A stretch of 64,000 nucleotides of DNA from positions 1-64,000 of the forward strand of contig CANQQG010000001.1 in NCBI GenBank assembly GCA_947625875.1, written 5' to 3'. The notes beneath the pieces were generated by a model, which saw only the letters and a program-made list of their open reading frames with translations, made no database searches and was not told the DNA's origin. Positions 45,235 through 53,187 of the stretch are shown one piece after another; within the stretch, counting starts at the first letter, position 1, and every line of letters begins with the position of its first letter. This stretch comes from an uncultured Lachnospiraceae bacterium. GTDB lineage: Bacteria; Bacillota; Clostridia; Lachnospirales; Lachnospiraceae. A program made the translations under genes and the position numbers.

Positions 45235-45248
45235 CGAATACACGTTCG
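45235..45248. promoter_or_regulatory. LexA (SOS) box, one mismatch
   Basis: Read on the minus strand it is CGAACGTGTATTCG, which matches the Gram-positive LexA consensus CGAACRNRYGTTYG except one base. It sits 9 bases upstream of the parE -35 and 4 bases upstream of the divergent -35. From memory, parEC belongs to the Bacillus subtilis LexA regulon, which supports the call. Confidence 0.55.
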
Positions 45249-45252
45249 ATTA

Positions 45253-45281
45253 TTGATATCTTTTTAACGGCGGGCTATAAT
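45253..45281 (+). promoter_or_regulatory. Promoter of the nucleotidyltransferase relic
   Basis: TTGATA, 17 bases, TATAAT on the plus strand, 22 bases before the ATG at 45304; GGGGAGG lies in between. Confidence 0.75.
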
Positions 45282-45303
45282 AAAAAACGGGGAGGCGGTT
45301 GGA

Positions 45304-45885
45304 ATGAACGCGTTAGAATCGGTAACTGCGGCTTTTGTCTCAGAAAGCAGAGAAATCTCAGGTGAAAATCTGGCAGGCGTGTATCTGCATGGCTCCGCCG
45401 TAATGGGGCGCTTTAACAGAGAATTTTCTTCTGCTCATTTAGGCTGGTACAGGAAAAATCCCTCAGACTATATCGGCAGGATGCATGGAACAGATAAAGA
45501 CCTGGCAGCCCATTTTATGATTCTTTATCACAGGGGTAAATGCCTTTACGGGAAAGAAATTCCGGATATTTTTGAACACGTAAAAGAGGAAATCTATCTT
45601 GACAGTATCTGGAATGATGTGGCAGACGCAGAGAACGAGATCATGGCAAATCCCACCTATATCATCCTGAATTTATGCAGGGCGCTGGCCTATGCGACGG
45701 ACCGGCTGATTTTATCAAAAAAAGAGGGCGGCATTTGGGGAATTGCGAATCTTCCCGAAAAATACCATGGCCTGATATTATCTGCATTGGATGATTATGG
45801 GTCCGAAATAACGCTCCATTTGGATATGGACTGCGCATATGAGTATGCTGCGTATATGAAAGGCCGGATTCAGAGTTTTCTGTAA
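45304..45885 (+). pseudogene. Aminoglycoside adenylyltransferase-like protein lacking its core
   Basis: 193 residues. The start (LAGVYLHGSAVMGRFNREFS) and the C-terminal two thirds (AHLGWYRKNPSDYIGR, GTDKDLAAHFMILYHRGKCL and the DUF4111 helical domain) match ANT(9)/AadA-type nucleotidyltransferases, normally about 260 residues. The stretch that should follow GSAVMGxF, containing the catalytic SDIDLxV Asp pair, is missing: an in-frame deletion of roughly 70 residues. The frame stays open, with a good promoter and ribosome site, so it is expressed but probably catalytically dead. Confidence 0.7.
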
Positions 45886-45920
45886 AAGGCCTGAATGAAA
45901 GAGAGCAGGAGGCAGTTGAC

Positions 45921-46118
45921 ATGATGATGACATTGTTTGATGACGAATACATTTTGAAAACGTACACAAAGGATATTGAAAATAAAAAAGACAGAGAAAC
46001 AGCCGAAAGAATGATAAAGGCCGGAAAATTAACCATTGAGGAGATTGCCGGCTATGTTCCCACATTATCACTTGACGAATTAAAGAAACTTAAATCTGAC
46101 ATTATGCAGACGACATAA
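45921..46118 (+). CDS. Small helical protein, 65 residues
   Basis: MMMTLFDDEYILKTYTKDIE, followed by a helical segment RMIKAGKLTIEEIAGYVPTL and SLDELKKLK. The end resembles the short C-terminal tails of Rpn/PD-(D/E)XK transposase-like proteins of Clostridia, but no nuclease domain is present. AGGAGG precedes the ATG. It lies 35 bases after the nucleotidyltransferase relic and ends at a terminator. Function unknown. Confidence 0.55.
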   Translation: MMMTLFDDEYILKTYTKDIENKKDRETAERMIKAGKLTIEEIAGYVPTLSLDELKKLKSDIMQTT

Positions 46119-46157
46119 TCATTGCATCGAAAAAATTGAATGAAACACCAACAGGCG

Positions 46158-46206
46158 CAGAGCGTACAGAAACCGTAAACCGGTCGTCTATACGCTCTGT
46201 TTTTTT
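46158..46206 (+). terminator. Intrinsic terminator
   Basis: CAGAGCGTA pairs with TACGCTCTG and is followed by TTTTTTT. It ends the two-gene plus-strand unit before the convergent methyltransferase gene. Confidence 0.85.
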
Positions 46207-46247
46207 GCCCCGAAAAAAGAAATACATGACGTCAAACCGCCAAAAAT

Positions 46248-47426
46248 TTATGACTCCCCTTCTTCTTTACTGCGCTGCAGCAATAACTCATGCAGTTTCT
46301 GTTCAGTATGGAATTCCGCAAGCAGTTCCTCCGTCTCCCGCAGCATTTTTTCTTTATAGCCCTTTGGCATGACCGGCCTGCGCACCGCGCGGATCAAAAG
46401 ATTTTTCGGCGTATGCGACAGATCTACAAATTCCAGCAGCTGCACCTTATAGCCCGCATATTCCAGCATATTCGCGTGCACCGCGTCCGTCGCCAGCGCG
46501 CTGAACCGCTCTTTTACAATGCCGTACCTCGTAAGTAGCTGCAGACGCTCTGTCCGGATCTGCCCGTTCAGCTCGTGCTGGCAGCATGGTACGGAAAAGA
46601 TCATTTTCGCATTCCAGCAGACCGCATGATAAAGCGCATAATCCGTCGCCGTATCACACGCATGAAGCGTGACGACCATGTCCACCGGCCCGCTGCACTG
46701 ATAGCCGCTGATATCGCCCAGTTCAAAATGCAGCTGCGAATATCCGTATTTTACCGCCGCCGCTTCGCACTCCGCGATCACATCCGCTTTCAGATCCAGA
46801 CCTGTCATGTCCACCGAAATCCCGCGCACCTGCGTCAGATAATAATACAGGATAAACGTCAGATATGATTTTCCGCAGCCGAAATCAATAATGCGCAGAT
46901 GCTTTACATCCTGCTTTCGCAGCTCGTCTTCCACCAGCTCTAAAAAACGGTTGATCTGTTTAAACTTATCATACATGGAGCGGACGATTTTGCCTTCCTT
47001 TGTAAATATGCCCATATCCACAAGCGGCGGTATGACCATCCCCTCCGGCAAAAGATATTTCTTTTGCTTATTGTGCGCCGTTTCTATGCGGGGCGCTCCG
47101 GACTGCGCGCCCGTTTTTTTCCGTATCACAGAAACCTTGCCCTTTTTGGAGACCATAAGCTGGTACTCATATTGCGCGCTCCACGCATTCATCTGAAAAA
47201 AATCCACGCCCAGATACTGCCCGGCCATATCCGCCAGCGCCGTTTTTTCCAGATTTTCATGGAACGCCTGCGTTTCGGTATATTTTGTCAGCTGATAAAA
47301 GCGCTCGTTTTTCTGTATTTCCAGCCTGCGGTACGCCGCCCGCTTTTTATCCGGCTTGCTGATAACCGCCTTATATATATCATCCGATAAAATCTGTTCC
47401 AGCTCTTTTTCGATTTCCATACACAT
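46248..47426 (-). CDS. SAM-dependent methyltransferase (Methyltransf_32 type)
   Basis: 392 residues. An N-terminal helical and beta domain of about 170 residues precedes a Rossmann methyltransferase: IDFGCGKSYLTFILYYYL (motif I), VDMTGLDLKADVI, then VVTLHACDTATDYAL and the Cys-rich SVPCCQHEL. These are the marks of the METTL25/GSTCD-like group, thought to act on RNA. It starts 6 bases after the GH53 stop but has no obvious role in sugar use. Confidence 0.8.
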   Translation of the reverse strand: MCMEIEKELEQILSDDIYKAVISKPDKKRAAYRRLEIQKNERFYQLTKYTETQAFHENLEKTALADMAGQYLGVDFFQMNAWSAQYEYQLMVSKKGKVSVIRKKTGAQSGAPRIETAHNKQKKYLLPEGMVIPPLVDMGIFTKEGKIVRSMYDKFKQINRFLELVEDELRKQDVKHLRIIDFGCGKSYLTFILYYYLTQVRGISVDMTGLDLKADVIAECEAAAVKYGYSQLHFELGDISGYQCSGPVDMVVTLHACDTATDYALYHAVCWNAKMIFSVPCCQHELNGQIRTERLQLLTRYGIVKERFSALATDAVHANMLEYAGYKVQLLEFVDLSHTPKNLLIRAVRRPVMPKGYKEKMLRETEELLAEFHTEQKLHELLLQRSKEEGES

Positions 47427-47432
47427 TTCTTT

Positions 47433-48536
47433 CTATTTGCCAAAGTCACGAATGACTTCCAAAGCCGGGAGCGCATTGCCGTCATAGTCAAACAGCGCCT
47501 GGTTTGCCCATTCGTTGCCGCCCTTCCCCGGCTCGTTGATATATGCGCGCGCCGCTTCTGTCGCCCATTCCGAGCCCGGCACCGGAATCCACGCGGGCTC
47601 CCAGTAAAAGAACCCTTTGCCGCGCCCTTCCGGGACATTTTGAATCCGCGTTAAGATATCGCGCATGAAGTCCGCCTGCCCCTGCTTTGTCATCGGGTAA
47701 TCGAGCGCGTCGATCAAAGACGCCCTTGTCGCATAGCCTTTGCGTTCGTCGTCGCTTAACTTTTCGTATTCTTTATAATCCTCCATCGTAAAGCCCATGG
47801 ATACCTCTGCAATGATCAGATCCTTGCCGTATCGCACCGCGATGTCATTTAAGTTCGCCTCCAGCGCCGCAAGACTGCCATGCCAGAACGGATAATACGA
47901 CAGCCCGATATACTGGAAATCCGCGCCGCCGTTTGCAAAATAATTGTCAAACCATGTGCGGTACAGCTCATTGTTGCCCCCATTGTCCAAGTGTATCATG
48001 ACAGGGACTTCCGCATCCACTTCACGCACGCCGCGGATGCCCGCGCTGACAAAACGCGCGATCACATCATAATGCGGCGTCTTCCCGTAAGGCCACAAAA
48101 GGCCGTTGCTCAGTTCATTGCCGACTGCAACCATCGTAGGCGCAGCCCCCTGCGCGTGGAATTTTTCCATCGTTTCTCTGGTAAACGCATAAACCGCCTG
48201 CTCCAGCCCGTCCGCATCCAGCCCGCGCCATGCCTTCGGCACCGTCTGTTTCCCCGGATCCGCCCAGAAATCGCTGTAATGGAAATCAAGCAAAAAGCCC
48301 AGATCCTGCGACAATGCGCGCTTTGCGAGTTTTAACGTCGCCTCATAATCGCTGTTTCCCGCGCCATACGGGCTCCCGTCTTCCGCGTACGGATCGTTCC
48401 AGAGCCTCAGCCGCACATAATCCGCGCCATACGATTTCAGGATTTCCAGTGCATCTTTTTGTGTCCCATGGTCATAAAATTTCCCGCCGCAAGCTTCCAC
48501 TTCCGCCAGTGACGAAATATCCATTCCTTTTATCAT
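47433..48536 (-). CDS. GH53 endo-beta-1,4-galactanase
   Basis: 367 residues, the size of a lone GH53 barrel. Motifs: KGMDISSLAEVEACGGKFYD, RLRLWNDPY, the acid/base Glu in VAVGNELSNGLLWP, LSYYPFWHG, and the nucleophile Glu in IIAEVSMGF. There is no signal peptide, so it would act inside the cell on imported galacto-oligosaccharides, unlike the usual secreted enzymes. The start is the internal Met after GAGAGGATG. It follows the galactan transport genes after a terminator-like hairpin. Confidence 0.92.
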   Translation of the reverse strand: MIKGMDISSLAEVEACGGKFYDHGTQKDALEILKSYGADYVRLRLWNDPYAEDGSPYGAGNSDYEATLKLAKRALSQDLGFLLDFHYSDFWADPGKQTVPKAWRGLDADGLEQAVYAFTRETMEKFHAQGAAPTMVAVGNELSNGLLWPYGKTPHYDVIARFVSAGIRGVREVDAEVPVMIHLDNGGNNELYRTWFDNYFANGGADFQYIGLSYYPFWHGSLAALEANLNDIAVRYGKDLIIAEVSMGFTMEDYKEYEKLSDDERKGYATRASLIDALDYPMTKQGQADFMRDILTRIQNVPEGRGKGFFYWEPAWIPVPGSEWATEAARAYINEPGKGGNEWANQALFDYDGNALPALEVIRDFGK

Positions 48537-48580
48537 ACAATCATCCTCTCTCTTTCTTGAATCCCGCGCCCTTACGCATA

Positions 48581-48618
48581 AAAACCCGCATGGAACCGGC
48601 ATGATTCCATGCGGATTT
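48581..48618 (-). terminator. Terminator or attenuator before the GH53 gene
   Basis: CCGCATGGAA and TTCCATGCGG pair and, on the minus strand, are followed by GTTTTTA. It lies between the zinc-ribbon gene and GH53, so read-through or a separate promoter must supply GH53; I could not find the latter. Confidence 0.75.
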
Positions 48619-48631
48619 TACATACGCTTAA

Positions 48632-48856
48632 CTAAAAGCTAAAATCTTCAAAATCCGTAATCCTTTTTGCCATATATTTATAACGGCCGCGGATATCCTC
48701 ATTCATCTTTAAAATATCCTCTTCCGTCCCCACATACTGGCAGCGGATGCAATGATACAGCTTCGTATCTTTATCATAAAACATATCAATGTCCAGATCT
48801 CTGAAGAAGCAGGACGGGCATCTGTAATTTAATTTGCCTTTTCCAAGTTGAGCCAT
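48632..48856 (-). CDS. Small zinc-ribbon protein
   Basis: 74 residues with two Cys pairs, CPSC (about 14-17) and CIRC (about 36-39), 18 residues apart: a zinc ribbon. The C-terminus is helical and charged (DILKMNEDIRGRYKYM). It overlaps the end of the preceding 612-residue gene by 28 bases and has AAGGAGG 10 bases upstream, so it is translated with it. Function unknown. Confidence 0.7.
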   Translation of the reverse strand: MAQLGKGKLNYRCPSCFFRDLDIDMFYDKDTKLYHCIRCQYVGTEEDILKMNEDIRGRYKYMAKRITDFEDFSF

Positions 48857-50667
48857 GTCGTAAATACCTCCTTATCCGTAATTTCCGCTTTGTAGCCCAA
48901 TGTAAACATTGGTGAGAATGCATAACCTTCTTTAAAGTAGCCTGTCGCATCCTTATGGTCGCAGGTCAGCGAAACCTTTGTCTCAATCGGCGGAATGACT
49001 GCCGAAACGCTGTCCGCGCCTTCCACATATTCTTCCCTGCACTTATATTCATAAGGAAGCTCGGTAACATCGCCGCCTTTCGCCGCCGACAAAGTAATGC
49101 TTGACATATCTTCTGTATATTCCGTCGTGCCATAGCATGCAACGATATATTCATTCAATTCTACTTTTGCATCCGGATTGCTCATTTCAAGCACATTGCG
49201 TTCTATGCGGATATTCGACGCGCCTTCCTCAAAGAAAATGCGGGTCTGCAGCTTCATGGTCAGGTCGGAAAATTCAATATCAACCGGATCCAATGTCAGG
49301 ATACGCGTATTGCCTTCCTGTGAGAAATGCGCCTTGGTCGGACACAGGCACAGATCCACTTCCTCCCCATTATATGTAAGCTTCGCGCTCCTTACGGTGC
49401 CTTCACCCGCATAATGCGTAAAGTAACCCGCGCGATATTTCTCCTGGATCAGGAACGGATAAGACGCATCCTGAATATGGTCTGTCCCGATCCCGACTTT
49501 CCATTCCAGCTTTGCCACATACGGACGCAGATCCACGATCGCGCCGCCCTGGTCCATGTTGACGCAGGCGCGCAGGAACGGATCACAATACCAGAACAGT
49601 TGCTTCTTAGAACCATATAAAATATCTCTCCAAAGCGCGCACTCCGGCTCTGTGTAATGCTTCTTTTCTCTATAATAATCAGCAAACTCCGACATTGTCA
49701 TATCAATGAGCTTGCCCTCTTTTTTCAGTTTGCCATAGTAAGCGCAGCCGTCCTCATAGGATTTCAGCAGCAGCTCATACGGAGCTTCCCATCTCCCCAT
49801 CTTGTTCATCCAGCCCGGCCCTACAAACATCATGTTGTAAGCATAACCGTTATTGAATTTCGCCAGATAACGGAACTGGTCGATCAGGTTGTACAGATAC
49901 GGATAATCCCATGTCTTGCTGTCATAGATCATGCCGCGCAGCACGTTCTGCGGATGTGTGCCAAAATTAGAGCCGTTCCCATCATAACATGCGATCAGAT
50001 CGCGGGAAAGATGCGGAATGGCGACAATGCCGCTGTCCTCCGCTTCATTTGCGGCAGGCGCATGCGTGTTCTGTTTTGACGGAATCCAGGGAGCCCATGG
50101 GCCGCCGTCCATAAACGTATACCAGGAGTTATTACAGGTATGGTACGCTTTCGGGCCTTCCTCCCAGCAGGTTGCAACCGCGCATTTCACAGACGGGTAT
50201 TTCTCCTTGATATAATTGATGAGATCCGCATCCATATAATAAGAGCCCGTCGATTCCGGATAAAAGCCAAACGTATCATGGAATTTTTCAAACACATCGT
50301 TTACGATGGACTTTTTATCTTCCATGGAAAACATCCAGATACAGAAATCCTTCGTCTTATATTTCTCACGAAACTCCTTACATGGAAGGCCAAGAAGCGT
50401 CAGGCCGATCTCGTCCCCATATTTTTCATGATGTTCCTTTGCAAGCGAAACCGCTTCTTCATTAAACAGGCTGGCATACGTCATTTCAATGGTCGTCTTG
50501 AGCCCGTTTTTGTGCGCGCATTCCTGCTGCGTCTTAAAGATATCCAGCGATTCCGTAAGAAGCGCTTTTCTCCCGATATCCTCTGTTTTACCCTGGCCGG
50601 TCACTTTTTCAGCATATTCCGGCACCATTTCCGGGCGATGGATGATATTTACAATAAACTGATCCAT
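48829..50667 (-). CDS. Large unrecognised protein of the galactan locus
   Basis: 612 residues, no signal peptide. The N-terminal 350 or so look like an alpha/beta barrel related to polysaccharide-deacetylase or GH57/GH38-like folds (FIVNIIHRPEMVPEYAEKV, IEMTYASLF, IGLTLLGLPCKEF, STGSYYMDADLINYIKEKYP and THPQNVLRGMIYD). The C-terminal 250 are beta-rich, like the sandwich domains of glycosidases. I cannot assign a family; DUF3863/DUF3864-type proteins are a possibility. Its place between the permeases and GH53 argues for a role on the imported sugar. The start is the Met with AAGGAG 7 bases upstream. Confidence 0.6.
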   Translation of the reverse strand: MDQFIVNIIHRPEMVPEYAEKVTGQGKTEDIGRKALLTESLDIFKTQQECAHKNGLKTTIEMTYASLFNEEAVSLAKEHHEKYGDEIGLTLLGLPCKEFREKYKTKDFCIWMFSMEDKKSIVNDVFEKFHDTFGFYPESTGSYYMDADLINYIKEKYPSVKCAVATCWEEGPKAYHTCNNSWYTFMDGGPWAPWIPSKQNTHAPAANEAEDSGIVAIPHLSRDLIACYDGNGSNFGTHPQNVLRGMIYDSKTWDYPYLYNLIDQFRYLAKFNNGYAYNMMFVGPGWMNKMGRWEAPYELLLKSYEDGCAYYGKLKKEGKLIDMTMSEFADYYREKKHYTEPECALWRDILYGSKKQLFWYCDPFLRACVNMDQGGAIVDLRPYVAKLEWKVGIGTDHIQDASYPFLIQEKYRAGYFTHYAGEGTVRSAKLTYNGEEVDLCLCPTKAHFSQEGNTRILTLDPVDIEFSDLTMKLQTRIFFEEGASNIRIERNVLEMSNPDAKVELNEYIVACYGTTEYTEDMSSITLSAAKGGDVTELPYEYKCREEYVEGADSVSAVIPPIETKVSLTCDHKDATGYFKEGYAFSPMFTLGYKAEITDKEVFTTWLNLEKAN

Positions 50668-50711
50668 GGCTACTCTCCTTTTCATTTATTCCCTTATATA
50701 ACTGTGGTTCA

Positions 50712-50802
50712 GGTATCAAAACGCATACGCATATGCAGCTTTGATACCAGAACCCGCCGTCCTTCAAAACATACGCCATGCGGCGTCCTGCCAGACGGCA
50801 GG
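50712..50802 (-). other. Cluster of three hairpins between permease and next gene
   Basis: Stems GGTATCAAA/TTTGATACC (50712-50748), ACGCC/GGCGT (50773-50786) and CCTGCC/GGCAGG (50787-50802) fill the 158-base gap between the permease gene and the 612-residue gene. None has a T-tract on the minus strand. They may stabilise or partition the polycistronic message. Confidence 0.5.
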
Positions 50803-50825
50803 AACGCACACGCATGGCCATTGCT

Positions 50826-51668
50826 TTAACCTTTTACAGCGCCGCCCGTAATGCCTTCTACATAGAACTTCTGCATGATGACGAACAATACAGAGATCGG
50901 GATGGCGATGATCACGCCGCCGGCGCAGAACACGCCGAAGTAATTACCGATCAGGTTCTTCTGCAGCAGGTTGAACAGGCCGATCGCAACCGTCCAGTCA
51001 GACGGGTTTTTGGATTTGATCATCAACCTTGCCATAACGAAATCCATCCATGGATTCAGGAAAGAATTGATGACCGTATAAACGATGATCGGCTTTGACA
51101 GCGGAATAACAACCTTTGTAAATATCGTAAACTCCGAAGCGCCTTCGAGCTTTGCGGATTCACGCAGCGACATCGGGATCGTGTCAAAGAACCCCTTACA
51201 GATCAGGAACCCAAGCCCGGAGCCCGCCGAATATACAATAATCAGGCCAAGCAGGCTGTCGGAAAGCCCGAGCAGTTTTAATACGAAATAAATCGCGATC
51301 ATGGACAAAACGCCCGGGAACATACCCAAAATAATCGAAAAACTCATCAACGGCTTACGTGCCGGGAAACGCATACAGCTGAATGCATACGAAACCATCA
51401 GGACAAACAGCGTTGAGATAATACAGCAGGCAACACCGATAATCAGTGAATTTTTAAACCATGCCGGGAAATTTGCCGCTGTGTCAGGGCGCAGGAACAA
51501 TTGCGCAAAATTATCTATCGACCATTTCTCCGGAAAGAAATGCGACGTGTCAATACCTTTATTTGCACTCAGCGCAGTCACTACCAGCCAGAGGATCGGC
51601 AGCAGCCAGAAAATCGCCAAAAGCGCCAAAACGATATGACGGCCTACTATTTTTACTTTTTTCTTCAT
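50826..51668 (-). CDS. Sugar ABC transporter permease (MalG/GanQ-like)
   Basis: 280 residues, six helices, and the coupling EAA loop ESAKLEGASEFTIFTKVVIPLSKPI. It starts at the base shared with the stop of the other permease (TAATG). With 51668-53080 it forms the membrane channel for galacto-oligosaccharides, judging by the flanking GH53 and GH42 genes. Confidence 0.88.
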   Translation of the reverse strand: MKKKVKIVGRHIVLALLAIFWLLPILWLVVTALSANKGIDTSHFFPEKWSIDNFAQLFLRPDTAANFPAWFKNSLIIGVACCIISTLFVLMVSYAFSCMRFPARKPLMSFSIILGMFPGVLSMIAIYFVLKLLGLSDSLLGLIIVYSAGSGLGFLICKGFFDTIPMSLRESAKLEGASEFTIFTKVVIPLSKPIIVYTVINSFLNPWMDFVMARLMIKSKNPSDWTVAIGLFNLLQKNLIGNYFGVFCAGGVIIAIPISVLFVIMQKFYVEGITGGAVKG

Positions 51669-53080
51669 TATTGGAATTCCTCCTCTTTATCACCACTGAT
51701 CATTCGCGTATAACTCAGCAGCGTAATCACTGCACAGATAAGGAATGTCACGATACCGATCACAGAAGCCATCTTATAGTTTGAATTATCGTTCGTCAAC
51801 GTAAACAGCCATGTGATCAGAAGATCCGTTTCCTTTGCATTTGAATTTGCAAATGCCATATTCGTCGTCGTATACGCATTCGTCAACAGGTATATGACGT
51901 TAAAGTTATTGATATTGGCAATTACGGATGTTACAAGGCTCGGCCCTGTGATAAAAAGCATATACGGCATTGTGATCTTCCAGAAGATCTGGAACTCCGT
52001 CGCGCCGTCGATCCGCGCACTCTCCAGCTGCTCGCCCGGAATGTTCATCAGGATACCGGTTGCGATCAGCATCTGATACGGAACGCCGATCCAGATATTG
52101 ATCAGGATGATCATGACATGCGCCCAGCCCGGTTTTGACAAAAACGGGATAAACGCCGCGCCGCTGCTGAGGATACCCGCATCCCGCAGGAAGGAAGTGA
52201 TCCCCACCCGGTTGCAGATGCCATTGATGATCCCATAGTCGCCAAACATCTTGCTGATCAAAAGCAGCGTGACAAACTGCGGGATCGCGATCGTAACGAT
52301 AAATGCCGTCCTCCAGAACTTCTTGCCTTTCGTGTTCTCGTGATTGATAAATTTTGCAAGCAGGATGCCGCCAATATAAGTCGTAAACGTAGCAAGCACC
52401 GCCCAGACAAGCGTCCAGAGAAGAATGCGGGCAAATGCATAGCCAAACGTGATCGTCGTTGAAGTCGTAAACAGCGCTTTAAAGTTTGAAAGCCCCACCC
52501 ATGTAAACAGGTACGTCGGCGGCTGATGGTCCACGTCATAGTTTGTAAACGCGATACATACCATGAACAGGATCGGAATGACATTGATCAGCAACACACC
52601 GATGCTCGGAAGCGTCAGCAATGTCACATGGAACTTTTCATTCAGCAACAGCTTCAGGTCCTCGCCAAGCGTATTGATATGCTTGCCCTGCTCCGCCATC
52701 TTCTGAATGCGGTAAACCGTTCCCATATTGCTCAGCCACAGAGCAATAAATGCAATTATGATCAAAACCCCCATAATACCGACCAGCAGGATCAAAAGCG
52801 AGTTATCGCCTTTCGTCTCAACCGTCGTCATCGTAAGCGGGTCAAAGGAAGATTCCCGCTGTACCGTACCGAGCGTTCCCAGTTTTGCCATATATGGCCC
52901 TGTCACCATAAACGTAAACACAAAGAACCCAATCTCTATCAGCGTCATCAGGACGCCCTTGGCGATCTGGCCTCTGCCGATATAGCCCGCGCCCATGATG
53001 ATCAGCGACAGCTTTGTCCAGATATCGCCTTTTGAGACGCCGGCGCCAAAATCTTTAAAAATATTTCTTGACTCTTCCAT
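51668..53080 (-). CDS. Sugar ABC transporter permease (MalF/GanP-like)
   Basis: 470 residues, longer than most because two or three extra N-terminal helices and a periplasmic segment precede the core, as in MalF. EAA loop: ESARIDGATEFQIFWKITMPYM. It partners the 280-residue permease. The ATPase is not encoded here, so the importer probably borrows a shared MsmX-type ATPase. The start is the Met after GAGAGGG. A strong hairpin (53118-53180) separates it from the binding-protein gene. Confidence 0.87.
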   Translation of the reverse strand: MEESRNIFKDFGAGVSKGDIWTKLSLIIMGAGYIGRGQIAKGVLMTLIEIGFFVFTFMVTGPYMAKLGTLGTVQRESSFDPLTMTTVETKGDNSLLILLVGIMGVLIIIAFIALWLSNMGTVYRIQKMAEQGKHINTLGEDLKLLLNEKFHVTLLTLPSIGVLLINVIPILFMVCIAFTNYDVDHQPPTYLFTWVGLSNFKALFTTSTTITFGYAFARILLWTLVWAVLATFTTYIGGILLAKFINHENTKGKKFWRTAFIVTIAIPQFVTLLLISKMFGDYGIINGICNRVGITSFLRDAGILSSGAAFIPFLSKPGWAHVMIILINIWIGVPYQMLIATGILMNIPGEQLESARIDGATEFQIFWKITMPYMLFITGPSLVTSVIANINNFNVIYLLTNAYTTTNMAFANSNAKETDLLITWLFTLTNDNSNYKMASVIGIVTFLICAVITLLSYTRMISGDKEEEFQ

Positions 53081-53117
53081 TACAATCCCTCTCCAAGCGT
53101 TTTTTTGCAAACATACG

Positions 53118-53180
53118 CTGCATTTAAAACATAACCCACATACCCAAAGGCATGTGGGTTATGAAAATTCCCAAATGCAG
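53118..53180 (-). other. Long hairpin between binding-protein and permease genes
   Basis: ATAACCCACAT and ATGTGGGTTAT form a perfect 11-base stem, enclosed by CTGCATTT/AAATGCAG. On the minus strand U-rich GTTTTAA follows the inner stem. It likely attenuates or processes the message so that more binding protein than permease is made, a common pattern in maltose-type operons. Confidence 0.7.
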
Positions 53181-53187
53181 TTAAAAT

